Below, one piece after another: positions 11,856-24,748 of a stretch of DNA of 64,000 nt (position 1 is the stretch's first letter; each line of letters begins with the position of its first letter). Location of the stretch: positions 13,613,932 to 13,677,931 of the forward strand of contig CM033732.1 in the NCBI GenBank assembly GCA_019671005.1, in the 5' to 3' direction. The notes beneath the pieces are model-generated. The model was not told the DNA's origin. It searched no databases and saw only the letters and a program-made list of their open reading frames with translations. The translations under genes and the position numbers were made by a program. This DNA is from Hibiscus mutabilis. Lineage: Eukaryota; Streptophyta; Magnoliopsida; Malvales; Malvaceae.

Positions 11856-12863
11856 TAGAGGGGAATTTCGACAATCCAAGGAGAGCAAGAGAGGGGAATT
11901 TCGACAACTCCAAGGAAGGCAAGAGGAGAGAATTTTCAACAAGCATCTAGGGCAAGGAGGATTTCGACAAGCTTCTTTCTTCATCCTTTTCTTTCTTGTT
12001 CGATTGGGTTCATGCTAGGGATTATTTATCTTGTGTTTCTTTGGAACCTAACCATGAACTAAATCTATTTGGCTATGGTTATTGTGTTTTGTGGTTGTGA
12101 GAAAGTATTGGTTTTTTTTAGGTAATAAGAGTTTGTACTTTTCTATTCAAGGTTTATTCATTCTTGGTTCTTATTCTTGTTTGCGAGTGAATTGGGAGAG
12201 GATCTCGTGATTTCATCTATTTATCTAATATCGGGAGAGTTAGATTCAAGAAACGAATGAATATGATCTTTATTCAATCTATTGATGGTGAAGATTAATC
12301 CGGCTTAGGAATAAGATAAAGATTTCAACGGCTAAGAGGAGCGCAAGATTGGTTGTTGTTCACCCTTGATTCACGCAGGGATGTATTATTAAGGCATGCT
12401 CAAATAGCTAGAGTTTCGACTTAGGATAAGAAGAAACCATTGAAGAACGCTCTGCCGAACCTTGAAGATTGCTACCCAGACGCCCAAGTAGTTGCCCAAC
12501 TAGTCGCCCAGGCAACCATCGATTAGTTGCCAAGGCAACCCCGTTGTGCAAGTTGCTACGGCAACTGAGTTGCCCGTGCACTCTTTTACCAAGACGATCC
12601 AATCGGCTATCACACCTCAACTCACGATAACCTGGCCTATCTCTCTCTCATTTGATCTCATCTTTTCTTTTACTTTATTGCTTTCTAGTTTAGTTATTAG
12701 TTAAAACTCTTATAATCATTTATCTGTGTTTTTACTTTTTACAGTGCAAGAGACTAGATTCTTAAAGTGGCACCAATCCCTGTGGAGACGATATCTTTTA
12801 TACTATAACTTGCAACGTGTATACTTGCACAATTGCATAGCACTTATTACGCGCAACAACTAT

Positions 12864-14729
12864 CTCAAACTTTCTGAGCCTAGTTCGCTTAGAGATAACG
12901 TCTGTAAGGAACTTAGCGTATTTCGGTATTTGTTATATTGCTTCAACCAGTGGCAAGTTGATATGGACCTGCTTCAAGATATCAAGAAATTTCTTGAACT
13001 GGTATTCGTGTTTCTACCTCTTCAGCCTCTGTGGGAATGATGGTGGAATTCTGATCTCCTCATCTTTTCCTTTCCCATCCAATTTGAAACTCTTGGATAG
13101 GCTTGACGTGGCAAATAGAATTGTCGTGGCAACTGCTGAAGGCTCATCATTAATGATTGCCATGGTATTGTTGCTGGATACAGTATTCTGGATAGGATTG
13201 CCGTCCTTAGATTGGGTGGATCCCTCATTTGCTTTTGATCCACTTCGGGTAGTTATCACCTTACATTGTTCATGGCATGTTCCTCGTACAACTTCAGTGT
13301 CGCTGGGTAAACTTCCTTGTAGCCTTGTATTCAGAATCTGAGCAAATTGCCCGACTTGCGTCTTAAATGCTTTCAAAGCTACCCCTTGACTCTGCATTTG
13401 CACTTCGGTCCTGTTAATAAAAGCGTTAGTATTTTTCATGAAATTACTAGTTTCGGCCATATAAGATTCCATTTTAAACATGAAAGCATTTAAAGAGTTT
13501 TCCAAAGAACTAGTTGATGTTGACTGTTGCTGCGACATTTGTTGCCATGACATGTTCTGCTGGAATCCTGATGCTTCCATATTCTAGTGTTGCTGACCAT
13601 TGGAGTTGTTCTGGTTACTCTATGAAAAAATTGAGTGCTTTTTCCAGGCTGGATTATATGTGTTGGAATACACATTGTTGTTACGGTTATAATTACCAAC
13701 ATAAAAAATGGATTCTGGATTCTGCATACACTCAGAAGATTCGTGGTCAGCATTACATAAATCACAAAGTGGACCTATTACCTTGACTTCTTGTGCATTT
13801 CTAGGTCTCTGCATATTCTTAACCAAATTGGTTAATGTAGATAGCTATGCTAAAATAGTAACCGACGATTCTAACTCAATTGCCGAGGCATTTCGCCTGA
13901 CAATTCCCTTTCTAGTGGTTGGGAACTGATAATCATTTTTGGCAAGTCTGTCCAAAATCTCCCAAGCTTCCTCTGCTGATTTGTCTAGAAGCATACCATT
14001 TACCGAGGCATCTAGCATCATCCTCGTCAGTTCGTTGACTGAATTGTAAAACATTGTCACTTGTGTCCAATCTCTAAATCCGTGCATGGGACATTTGCGT
14101 AAAAGCTCTTTGTAACGCTCTCACGCCTCGTACATGGGCTCATCATCTACTTGACAGAAAGAAGTAATGTCATTACGCAGTTTATCAGTCATATTTGTAA
14201 AACTAAATCTAGAGAGAAAACTCCAGCATAGATCGGTCCAAGAGTCTAAAGATCCAGATGGATATATTTAACCATGATTGTACCCTATCCCTCAGTGAAT
14301 AGGGAAATAATTTCAGTCTTAGGACGTCCTTAGGGACTCCTTGTTGCTTGAATGAATCGTAAATTTCCAGGAATGATTTGAGATGTTGTCTGGCATCCTC
14401 AGTCGCTGATCCGCCAAATTGTCCAAATGTGTTGATCATGTTAAAGTGAGTGCTTAGATCTCAAGTGTGACAACTCTTGGGGTGAGACTATCAAGATCTT
14501 GCTCTATGTAGTCTCGGATGGGTCTGTTCAGTACTATAACAAGTTGATCTCGTAGATTCGCTATATCTCCTGCTGCACCATCCTGATTGCCAGTGGCATT
14601 CAGATTGCCAACCGGATCATTAGGTGGATCTTCCATTTCTGTTCTTAACTCTTTTCTACGTCTACGAAGAACACATTCGATTTCTGGTTCAAATAGATAA
14701 TCTAATGCTGTCGGTCTTGCCCTGGTCAT
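12864..14729 (-). pseudogene. Athila gag pseudogene
   Basis: The start is the ATG at 14729 (Met-Thr-Arg-Ala-Arg), about 105 bases after the PBS; the + strand copy starts with the same residues. The capsid-like region lies at about 14440-13850. A zinc knuckle of form C-x2-C-x3-H-x4-C lies near 13750, an unusual spacing shared with the + strand copy. A Gln/Asn-rich, then Ser/Met-rich region follows to 13014. There is a frameshift between 14454 and 14439 and several stops. The frame runs on toward the protease but is cut by the solo LTR at 12858. Gag would form the cytoplasmic particle; this copy cannot encode a whole one. Confidence 0.85.
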
Positions 14730-14833
14730 ACACCAATGCAAAAACCAAAATTATTAGCCTTTTGAAACCGAACACAAATATAAATAAAATGAATAAAGGT
14801 GCAAGAAAATAAAAACAATGTCGCTCTTGCTGG

Positions 14834-14851
14834 TCCCCGGCAACGGCGCCA
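14834..14851 (-). promoter_or_regulatory. Primer binding site of the - strand Athila element
   Basis: On the - strand it reads TGGCGCCGTTGCCGGGGA, six bases inside the 5' LTR end. The same 18 bases occur at 30101-30118 in the + strand copy. This motif is typical of Athila elements; I have not tested which tRNA fits. Confidence 0.88.
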
Positions 14852-14857
14852 AAAACT

Positions 14858-16260
14858 TATTACGTGTTTTGAGTGCTTCGCAATTAGTGCAAGTATACAC
14901 GTCGCAAGTTATAGTATAGTAAAGATATCATCTCCACAGGGACTGGTGAAACTCTGATTTTTAACTCCTCGCACTGAAAAGAGAAATAAATGGTGATGAT
15001 AGGTGTTGGAAGTAACAAGTGAAATAATTAAACAAGTAAAATAAATGAAAAAATAATTAAATAAGATAGTAGGCCGGGTTATCATGGGTAGTGGTGCAAT
15101 GGATGTTTAGATTGTTGTGGCAATTCATTTCTGAGGCAACTCAATTGCTAAGGCAACTAAGATCGGCTTAATTGCCGTGGCAACTAGGACTGGTTTTAAT
15201 GTCGTGGCAATTGGGTTCCTTCCTTCAAAGCTTCACGAAGCGTTCTTCAATTTCTTCTTGTTATCCCTAACCGAAGAACTAGTTAATTGTGCACACCTTG
15301 GTGATACATCCCTGCGTTAACCCTGGGTGAAAAACAACCGGTCTACGCTCCTCTTAGCCGTTGAAATCCAATCCTTATTCCTAAGGTGGATTAATCTTCA
15401 TCGACAAATTGTTGAGTGAAGACCATGTTCATTCGTTTCTTGAATCTAACTCTCCCAAGTATAGATAAATAGGTAACTCCCGAGATCCTCTCCCAATTCA
15501 CTCGAAATTAAAAATAAGAACCAAGAATGAACAAACATTGAATTTAAATTGTAATCATTGAACCTAAACTATTCAAATGTTTATCACAACCACAAACCCC
15601 AAATAACCCCAACCAATTTAAGTTAGTTCATGGCTGTGGAAAAAGAAAATTCAAAAATAACACCAGACATGGATCGCATAAAAACAAAATGAAGAAGATG
15701 AAGTGTGCGATCAGCTTTCTCTCTAGAATTTGATTCCCCAAAATTCAACTCTCAAAAGCTGCGATTTGATCTCCTATTTAAAGGGGTTGATGCGATCGGC
15801 TTTGTTGTTGATGAAGAGGATTTGAATGCGTTTGAATTCCCTAGAGATATGGTCCTTATTCGATCAGGCATTTGAAATTTGAATCTTACCTTTATCTCCT
15901 ACGATCTGGATAATGTTGTGAATAATGCTGCATTTATCCAGGATTATCCAGTTATGCCACGACAATTAGCTTCAGCAACGCCTTCAGAAATGTCCTCTTC
16001 TTGCCATGGCAACTCCTTCAGCAATGTCCCCTACTTGCCACGATAATCTCCACTTGCCACAACAATCCAATCCTACACAAAATAAAGCACACCAGCAGCG
16101 ATTTTCCCACAAAAACCAACCAAATGCAATACCAAGCTCATTAACTAAGGAAACTAGAAAAATATGCATGAATGACTGTCGATGTAACTAAAATGAGTCT
16201 AAGTCTAACAATAATATGAGTATAAAGGGTAAGAAAAACAACACTTTTGCACACTCATCA
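14858..16260 (-). repeat. 5' LTR of the - strand Athila element
   Basis: It aligns with 3502-4929 almost end to end. Its inner terminus reads TATTACG on the + strand where the partner reads TGTTGCG, two G-to-A changes. It carries perfect TTGCCNNGGCAA copies at 15172-15183 and 16001-16012. The outer end CACTCATCA is followed by the CCTAT duplication. Confidence 0.9.
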
Positions 16261-17127
16261 CCTATACAGAACATTCCTTACCGGTGCCCACAGAGCTCTC
16301 CAAACTATGTCTTCGTCTTTTAGGTTTTCGAGCATATCCAACCATACTTCTTCGAATTTTCCTATTGTGCAATCTCCCTTTTGTAAGAACTCTTCTATGA
16401 TGAGAATTTGCTGTCGAAAATAGGCCTCAAGAAGTGGACGTCAGAACAAAGGTGATTGTTAAACCAAACTGCCAGAAGTCGAGGGCGTCCTCGGAAGCAA
16501 CCCCCACCATGTCTCCTACAGAACCTCAAAGACTGAAAAGTTTCTGCCAATATTATCGGCATCGGGTTAGTCTTTCCACCCAAGTGATCGAACAAATCCA
16601 ATACTAATGGGTCGATAAGTCCCAATGCTTTCGGAAAAAAGAACTAACCCATAGATTAGAAATGCAAAGAGGTCTCGCTGAACTAGGCCCACCGGATGCA
16701 CTGAAGCTAAGACTAAGATCCCATCCCACTTGAGGTACTCTTTCTTGTTCCAAGTTGTAACTTGATTCTCGACCCAAGATCGCAAAGTGTCTGAGAACCT
16801 ACCTAGTTTGGCCCGGAATGACTCGTTCTTGTTAGATTTAGAGTAGACATGATTCTCATTAATCTTTTTATAATTCAAAAGGGCTAGATTCTCTTTAATT
16901 ATCGGAGTCTAATCCATGTCGCCAATTGTGAAGCAACTATAGGCTGAATTCCAGAATCTTACCAAGGTTTGAAGTAGTGACTGGTCAACTGGGACATCTA
17001 ACAGGTATGCAACGCCGCCATATTCGCTTTTGAAAGCACTTCTCGCCTCAAAATCCCAACTTTTCCATACTGATCTCAACCTAGACATATCATTATACTC
17101 CGTGTTCATGAAAGTTTTGGCTGACAT
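16261..17127 (-). pseudogene. Ogre/Tat ORF1 fragment (- strand), N-terminal half
   Basis: Open pieces 16909-17127 and 16567-16878 share one frame, and 16395-16625 continues after a frameshift. The text (FWN.AYSCFT, a DLFAFLIYGLVLF-type stretch, then ILAETF and CRR) matches the plant domain of unknown function that I remember as DUF7745, common as the first ORF of Ogre/Tat elements. It is upstream of gag in those elements and its job is not known. It ends abruptly at 16261, where the Athila element inserted. The next bases of the frame are 3501-3481, after which the + strand Ogre LTR cuts it again. Confidence 0.65.
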
Positions 17128-17996
17128 CGCTAACCTAAACCTAGCAGAGATACTATCCTCATCATGGAGCTATTCTCCTTCTGACCATACTTGTAACTCA
17201 TAATTCTTTTCATCACTATTGTGGACCAAGTCTCCCATTGATCAAGTCTTTAACTTCAAACTATTTTCGGACTAGTATGCTCTTTATGATATGATATAAC
17301 ATGCAAAACAAAATATAAAAAGGAAAATGAAATAAAACAAAAAGAAATGTGTTAGTAATGACATAAATGAACAAATAATAAATCTGAAATTAAAAGATAA
17401 GCAAAATATGAATGAGGTAAACAACAAGCAAAAAGACACGAAAAGGAAAACCCTAATCGCATGAATTCTAGTTCACTATGGATGTCCGTATGGCTCTAAT
17501 TGGGGTGGGCTTCCTAAATTCTCACGCATGGGTTTGGTTCTAAAATGGGTACTCGAACCTATCTTATTGCCTACTAAGACAACAAGAACCCCAAATTTTA
17601 GTCCATTATAGGCTTACGAATTAGATTCGGTTTGAGGGAACGCACAACCTAGTGACGTGGAGGGCTGCTCACGTGTCAAAAGGCGTGGACTCTGAAAGTG
17701 AATTACCGACCCGTAGAGGGCTACTCACGTGGGTATGTGGCGTTTCACTCCCACTTAAGGGACGAAGCTCAGGTGTAGAGCTTGATGATCATGATGCAAC
17801 ACATGTCGGTGATTCCTTAGAAATTAAATGAGTAATTAATTCGAAACCACCAATTATCAAAGCCCGTGTAATTAAAGTCATATCTTCAAAAAGAACAAAT
17901 TAATTAAAGTCAATTTAAATTTTGAAATTTCCATAATTAAAAGCAACATAGATTTGCTTGGCTTAACTCTCTCTTTTTTCGTTTTGTAAAAAACAA
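17128..17996 (-). other. Leader between PBS and ORF1 of the - strand Ogre/Tat element
   Basis: This non-coding region lies between the PBS and ORF1. It includes two related stretches around 17655-17680 and 17713-17740 (GAGGGCT.CTCACGTG), which look like a short imperfect duplication. No gene is seen. Confidence 0.5.
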
Positions 17997-18010
17997 AAAC
18001 AGTCGCCAGC
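17997..18010 (-). promoter_or_regulatory. Primer binding site of the - strand Ogre/Tat element
   Basis: On the - strand GCTGGCGACTG follows the LTR end TCACTACA directly. GGCGACT-type sites complementary to tRNA-Arg are known for Ogre. This copy is slightly diverged. Confidence 0.6.
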
Positions 18011-19603
18011 TGTAGTGACCTAAATTTCCTGTCGCTAGAAAAATCAAAATTTTAAAGTTTTAAAGGGTATTCGCCAAATGTTTTGAAAATTCCTTGGAAA
18101 ACGAGATTTTGAAAAGTCTTAGAGTTTTTGAAAATAAAATGAGGGTTGGAGTCACCACCGGCCACTGAGGTAGGCCAGACACCATAAAACCAAAGATTCG
18201 TTCAAAACGGGTTCAGGAGTTGGTTACGAGTGGGGAAAGATTAGCACCCCCATCGCGCCCGAAAATTGGTACCGAAATATATGCTGCTTTTAATTGATGG
18301 AAATTATCGAAATTTAAATTGACTTTAATTAAATAGTTCGTGAATGAATATAAACTTTAATTAGACGGGCTTTTATCAAATCGGTGAACTCGGACTAATT
18401 GAACATTTAATTAATAAGGGTGACGATACTTCGGAGCATAGATTAAACCGACATCGAATAAGACCGACTGCCGTGTTAATTTATAGTTCAAACTTCGTTC
18501 GTCACCTTTAGGCATGATGCAAGCAGTTAAGAATGATGTTATGACTTGTAAAAATTTTATTTCAAATTAAATTTACATTCAGACGATAAGAATTAATTCA
18601 AATATTTGATCAACATCCGTTAAGCCATGACTGTTATGACATTAATATCGGAATTAATAACTACCTCCTTTTATAAGTTAAATTCATCAACCAAATGCAT
18701 GTCCATTAAAATATTAAATTCATATGAATGACAATTAAAATGCATGACCAAGTGGAGATTGAAATTAAACTCTATGTCCACTAAAGTCCTAACCTAAAAG
18801 GCCCAAATTATGGAAAATTAATTAGTGATCTAATTATTAACTAGATTAGTCTAATATTAACCCTAAATTAATTACAATTCTAGAAAAATAGAAAACCCTA
18901 ATATTTTATGGATTATCTTGAATCAAAATAATTAATTTGATTAACTTTAAACTAGTATCTCATTAAGCCAGGGAAACTATTTAAAATGAATCAAATTAAT
19001 TTATTATGATTTTAATTAGATGTCCACCTAAGTCAAGTATCAATTTTATCCTAAAAGGTAATTAAGAGATGTCCAACCAATTTAATAAATTTAACATTTA
19101 TCACAAAAAACCAAGGATAAATTTAAATTAGTTAAATTAATTCAGACCTTAAATCTAACCAAGGCTCCCAAAAAACCTAAATTCAATTTAATTAATTTAA
19201 AACTTATGCCCTAATAAGACAAGCTCTCAATTTAAATTAATTAAATTAAATTAAACCCTAAACTACCCTGAAAAGGCCTAACCTATTAGAACACCAAAAG
19301 GGGAACAAAAACAAAAACTAGTATAAACAAACATTAGGAACAAAAAACATATAAATAAATAAAATAAAAACATAAATTAAATACGCAAAATAAACATGCA
19401 ATGCAAGGACTAAATCTAAATAAAATAAAAAACAAAAGGACGAAAAAGGTGATTTTACTACTGGAAAGGACCAAATTGAAAGGATTTTAAAAAATAGGGT
19501 CCCAAAGGGGTATTATCCCTTCTAAAATCCAATTAATTAAAAAAAGGACCAAGTTAAAAAGCAAATAAAAAGGGGAGGGACTGGGGAGGTAATTTGAAAA
19601 GCA
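18011..19603 (-). mobile_element. 3' part of the 5' LTR of the - strand Ogre/Tat element
   Basis: The LTR end TGTAGTGACC (+ strand) at 18011 and the GGAGTCACCACC motif at 18166 match the LTR at 381-3480 read in reverse. The following ~1.4 kb is AT-rich and non-coding. The LTR's own 5' end is missing, because the sequence switches to a truncated Tekay LTR at about 19604. Confidence 0.65.
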
Positions 19604-20115
19604 AATAAGATTTTACCTGGGAATTTTGAAAAGAAAATAAGTGTTTGGCCGGAGAGAATTGGAGAGAGAATCCTTTTTGAGAAAAGTTAGTTACGTCAAA
19701 TTGTTTTAAGCCTTTTTAATTATCCAATTAATTCTTCAAGCCTTTTATATTATTCTAAAATCATTTAAAATGACCAATTAAGAGAAAAAGTCTGATATTA
19801 GACTTTGGGTAAAAAGCTCTTTAGAGATTAAAAATTTTGAACCATTTACAAAACAGTCACTAAAATAATTTTAAAACATTACATTTTGGTCACTATCCAA
19901 AATGTCCAATTTCAAGACCCCTTTTTGTAAAATTGATTTGATCAAAATCATTTCCATATTAAATAATGATTTTAGATTATTTTTCCATATTTTTTTCTCA
20001 TATGAAAATATTTATTTCGAATTAAATCCCGAAACTGACTCGAATCCTTTAATCCGATCCAACAGACAGTCTAAACCACTTAGGAAACTCCTAGGCCCAA
20101 AAACAGGGCATTACA
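19604..20115 (-). repeat. Truncated 3' LTR of the - strand Tekay element (first 512 bp only)
   Basis: On the - strand it starts TGTAATGCCC after the purine tract. It matches 41021-41531 until about 19604, then changes to Ogre/Tat LTR sequence. A full LTR of this family is about 3.45 kb (see 54594-58046), so about 85 percent is absent. The word AAAAGCAAATAA occurs at the break (19597-19608) and 40 bases earlier (19557-19568). Confidence 0.85.
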
Positions 20116-20130
20116 ACTCTCCCTCTTAAG
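20116..20130 (-). promoter_or_regulatory. Polypurine tract of the - strand Tekay element
   Basis: On the - strand AAGAGGGAGAGT abuts the LTR start. The + strand copy has AAGTGGGGGAGAGT at 62919-62932. Both follow the same chromodomain-end context (GGACGAAATTTCTTAAG). Confidence 0.85.
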
Positions 20131-23100
20131 AAATTTCGTCCTCAAAATTTACCTGATGGGAACAAATGCGGAAACTGGGTAACCATGTCCGACTTACTCT
20201 CTCACGTGGCCTCATCAACACCGCGATGTCGCCACAACACCTTAACAAGATCAATCGTCTTGCCATGAAGAAATTTACTACCAAAGTCTAGGATCTCCAC
20301 TGGTTCCTCATCATAAGACAAATTCGGTCGTAACTCAACATCCTCAACCGCCATCACATACGGCGGATCTGATCATGAATCTTCTCCAACTCAAGAGGCA
20401 AAATCAACCAATAAGCTACAGGACCTATACGTTCCAACACCTAATAAGGTCCAATAAACCTCGGGCTCAACTTTCCTTTATGTCCAAAACGCAACACCTT
20501 CTTCCAAGGTGAGACTTTTAAGAAAACCTTTTCACCTACAGCGTACTCAACCTCTCTACGCTTAAAATCCATGTAGGATTTCTGCCTATCTGAGGCCGTC
20601 TTAAATGATAAAAAATCTTCTTTACTTTCTCATCTGTGTCTTTCAACACATTAGGCATGGAAACATACTTTCTCCCAACCTCAGCCCAACACAAGGGTGT
20701 ACGACACTTCCTACCATACAAGGCTTCATATGGTGCCATCTTTATACTTGCTTGATAGCTATTATTGTACGCGAACTCAACCAAAGGCAACTGCCTTTCC
20801 CAAGTTCATTGGAACTCAATGATGCAACATCTCAACATATCCTCCAAAATTTGAATCACACGTTTAGACTGATCATCCGTCTGAGGATGATATGATGTAC
20901 TAAAATTCAAACAAGTATCCAAAGCTCGATGCAAACATCCCCAAAAACTCGTTGTGAACCGCATATCTCTATCTGAAACAATCGACTTGGGCACCCCGTG
21001 CAACCTCACAATTTCAGCAACATACATATCCGCCAACCTATCCAAGGTATACGTCGTATGTACTGGCAGGAAATATGCACACTTCATGAACCGATTGAAA
21101 ATTACCCAAATGGAATCCTTTATAGTCTTTGTCAAGGGTAACGCCGACAAAAAATCCATGGTGATCCTTTCCCATTTCTACTCTAGAATTTTCAACGGCT
21201 GCAACAACCTAGAAGGAAATTTATGTTCAGCCTTCACACGCTAACATACCATACACTTAGCAACAAAATCAGCCGCATCATTTTTCAAACCCACCCAATA
21301 GTATTCTTCTTTCAAATCTTGATACATCTTGGTACTACCAGGATGCATAGCAAAAGGACTGGCATGTGCCTCAGTCAATATCATCCGTCTCAACTCCATA
21401 TCACTAGGCACTACTATTCGATCTTTAAAATACAATACCCCATCACCATTAAAGTGAAAATATGTAGGATTTCCATCCATGATGTCCTTGACACTCGGTA
21501 CCAATGCCTCATCATAAGGTTTTTTTTCTTAGTCAACTGCGACAAAGATGGCTTTACTTGCAACTCAGCCAACAAACCTCCATCACAGGACACACTCAAC
21601 CTCGCAAACATAGCCCTCAGCTCGATAACAGCTTTTCTACTCAAAGCATCAGCCACAACATTTGCTTTGCCCGAATGATACTCAATTGACAAATCATAAC
21701 CTTAAGCAACTCCAACCACCTACGTTGCATAATATTCAACTTCTTTTGCATCATCAAATATTTCAAGCTCTTATGATCTGTGTACACAATACACTTCTCA
21801 CCATAAAGGTAATGTCTCTAAATCTTCAACGCAAACACTGGCGCAGCGAGCTCAAGATCATGTGTAGGGTAATTGCGCTCGTGTACCTTCAACTGCCTTG
21901 ATGCATAAGCTACAACTTTCCCACCTTACATCAATACACACCCTAAACCAACCTAGGATACATCGCTATAAACCACAAACTTTTTTCCTAACTCGGGTTA
22001 AATCAAGATTAGAGCTTGTGTCAAAGCTTCCTTCAACCTCTCAAAAGCTTGTTGTCTAGCTTCTATCCACTTGAACCATATATCATTTTGCAACAACTTG
22101 GTCAACGGAGTAGCAACCTTTGAAAACCTATCCACAAAATGACGGTAATAACCTGTCAAATCCAAGAAACTACAGACTTTCGTCACCCACTTAGGTTGCT
22201 TCCAATTCACAACCGCCTCAACCTTTTTAAGATCCACCCGGATACCTTCAGCTGAAACCACATGTCCAAGAAAAACCAATTCTTTATTCAAAAACTCACA
22301 TTTGCTCAACTTGGCTTAGAGTTGGTTATCCAACAAGGTCTGCAACACAATCTGCAAGTGTCAATCATGATCCTCCTCAGTACAAGAGTACACAAGAATA
22401 TCATCGATGAACACTACTACGAATTGGCCCAAGAATTCATGGAACACCTTATTCATCATATCCATGAATATTGTATGCGTATTCGTCAACCCAAACAGAA
22501 TGACCAAGAACTCATAATGCTCGTACCTCGTACGAAAAGCAGTCATCAGCACATCTTTATCATTAACCTTTAACTGATAATACCCAAATCTTAAATCGAT
22601 CTTGGAAAACACCGTAGCACCTCGGAATTGATCGAACAAGTCATCAATTCACAGTAAGGGATACTTGTTCTTAATCGTAAACTTTTTTAGTTGCCGATAG
22701 TCAATGCACATCCTCAAGGTGCCATCCTTCTTATTCACAAACAACACCGATGCCCCCACGGTAAAACACTAGGCTAAATAAAACCATGATCCAACAACTC
22801 TTGGAGTTGCGTCTTTAACTCTTTCAACTCCTTAGGTGCCATTCGATACAGTGCAATCGACACTGGAGCTGTATCAACGCACGTCTCTATACAAAACTCC
22901 ACCTCTCTATCTAATGGAAATCTAGGAAACTCCTCCAAAAACACACCTGAATAGTCACAAATAGTACGAATATCTTTTGTCTGCATTTCTTCTACATTCA
23001 GGTTCATAACATAAGCCAGATATGCTTGACACCCCCAGTCTAACAACTTTTAGCCTCCAAGGCAAAATCACATTGGACAAGAACTTAACATTCTCACTCA

Positions 23101-23440
23101 AAACCACTACTTCATAATCATCAGCAAGTCTCAACGAGACTCCCTTTGTCTCAAAATCAGCTACAGCCCGATGCTCGAACAACCAATCCATACCAAAAAT
23201 CACGTCAAAATCATAGAACAAAAACTCCTTCAAATCAGTCACAACACGTAACCTTGAATCATCAAAGGACATCTCCTATACAACTTCCTTGTAACAATCG
23301 TCTCTCCAAAAGAACTCGTTACTAGCATACCCATATCTAACATTTCTACCGATATATCAAGCAACTGTGAATGCTCATGCAAAAATATATGAATGCGTAG
23401 AATCAAAATATATCAAAGAAAGTAATGACATAGACTGTAA
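20131..23440 (-). pseudogene. Tekay pol pseudogene: protease, RT, RNase H, integrase, chromodomain
   Basis: Reading down the - strand: protease end (22955-23272), RT (about 22950-22000, intact Asp-Asp pair near 22405), RNase H (to about 21650), integrase zinc finger with His-His-Cys-Cys pattern (21241-21504), core (20806-21159), C-terminal region with the EALYGRKCRTP-type block (20536-20790) and chromodomain remnants (about 20400-20150). The order and blocks agree with the + strand copy at 59660-62900. In the integrase core the first acidic residue is Asn and the Glu is Lys, so two of three catalytic residues are lost. Stops and frameshifts separate the open pieces. The chromodomain would direct insertion to marked chromatin in an active element. 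Confidence 0.88.
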
Positions 23441-23459
23441 GGTAAAAGTACCTGCTATC

Positions 23460-24748
23460 ACATTCGTTCCATTTCTCTCTTCATGATGTGTATATATCCT
23501 TGCAGGTCCACCACCCTCGGGTTGAATCGCCACTTTATGCGCCACAGTCCTCTATCCATCCTCTCTTTATTGTAAATTACCTCAACCATGCCTACGACCT
23601 CTCAGTGGTGCTTAGCAGGTGCAGGAGCCCATACATCTCTAGCTAACATCGGGAAATCACGCCTCATGTGATCCACATACCTACAACTCTAACAAATATT
23701 ATTCGTAACAGGCTCGGGAGCTAGACCAACTCATCCCATCTGTGGGCAATCATGTCTCACATGATCTCTCAATCCACAGCCCCAACAGACTTTTAATGAT
23801 CTCCAATAGACTCTTGAGTGCCGCTTTCCACATTGTGCACACTCGGGTGGCTATTCTTTCCCAACTCGATTCTCACCACGGCTCGACTCACGATGATGCC
23901 TTCGATCATGGTGCCTCTTATACTTGCCACCACTATGACCAAAATCTGCATCTATCTTCTAGTACCAGAACCTCATATACAAAATATAAACCCAAACTCT
24001 ACTCTATATCCTTCGCTCATGTAACCAACACGTCAAAATCTGTATAATCAACAGCTAACATTTAGGTCTTAACATCCTGCTGCAGTCCATATCAAAATCG
24101 ATCACAGCGAGGCCTATCTTCCGGCACCAACTCAGGCGCATACTGACTCAGCCTCACAAACTGCACCTCGTACTTAGATATTGTCATGCTTCCTTGAACT
24201 AAGGCCATAAACTTGTGTTTCTTTTCATCCAAGTATTTAACTCCTAGATAGACAACCTAGAAATTATCATGTCACATCACCGGGTTCCATACCTGTGGTT
24301 ATAGTGGTCCACTAACTGTACGCATCACCCTGCAACATGTACACAACATATTCCAGCTTGCGGTCATCACTACACCTAACTAAACCAGAATCTGATCTGT
24401 ACTAGCAATCCACTCCTTAGATGCCTCGGGTGCCAACCCTTTAAACTTAACTCATCCAAGACTGTGCAAATGCTCTAATGGCAACCCAGAAATAACAGCA
24501 GCAGTGGGTACCAGTGCAAGTACATGAACTCCAGCCATCTTGGCCTGGAACGCTCCCGTCATCGCCTAAACCAAAGGCATTATATCACCAAATACTGGAC
24601 CAGATGGTGCAGGTGGTACTTGTTCTACTCCCTCATGAGAATTAAGTAGAGGAGGCGGCAATCTCTCAGGATGTACAATCTCGCCCTTTACTTCCTACGC
24701 TTTGGCAGCAGCGTTTTCGCTAGATCGCAATTCTCTCCTCGGTGGCAT
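23460..24748 (-). pseudogene. Tekay gag pseudogene
   Basis: The start ATG is at 24748 (Met-Pro-Pro-Arg-Arg), about 245 bases after the PBS. A Pro-rich N-terminus precedes a capsid-like region that aligns with 58500-59140 in the + strand copy. A zinc knuckle of form C-x2-C-x4-H-x4-C lies near 23750-23790. In-frame TAG codons appear early, at about codon 18 and again near codon 53. The particle-forming function is lost. Confidence 0.75.

Larger units (their letters stand above)
11297..12858 (+). mobile_element. + strand Athila solo LTR inserted in the - strand Athila element (ACTAT duplication)
   Basis: The sequence from TGATCAGTG to GCGCAACA aligns throughout with the LTRs at 28598-30094 and 38811-40333. 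ACTAT flanks it on both sides (11292-11296 and 12859-12863), with no internal element sequence next to either end. This is the signature of LTR-LTR recombination after insertion. It interrupts the host element between gag and protease: 12864 onward continues gag/protease-linker coding on the - strand and 11290 resumes the protease. Confidence 0.93.
3502..16260 (-). mobile_element. Complete - strand Athila-type Ty3/gypsy retrotransposon with CCTAT target duplication
   Basis: Two related LTRs (3502-4929 and 14858-16260) bound an internal region. Read on the - strand, it contains a PBS, gag, protease, RT, RNase H, integrase, a third ORF and a polypurine tract. CCTAT stands immediately outside both ends (3497-3501 and 16261-16265), a perfect 5-bp target duplication. 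The PBS TGGCGCCGTTGCCGGGGA and the extra ORF after pol fit Athila. The target was the ORF1 of an older - strand Ogre/Tat element. A + strand Athila solo LTR (11297-12858) was later inserted between gag and protease. Every coding region carries stops, so the copy is inactive. Confidence 0.92.
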
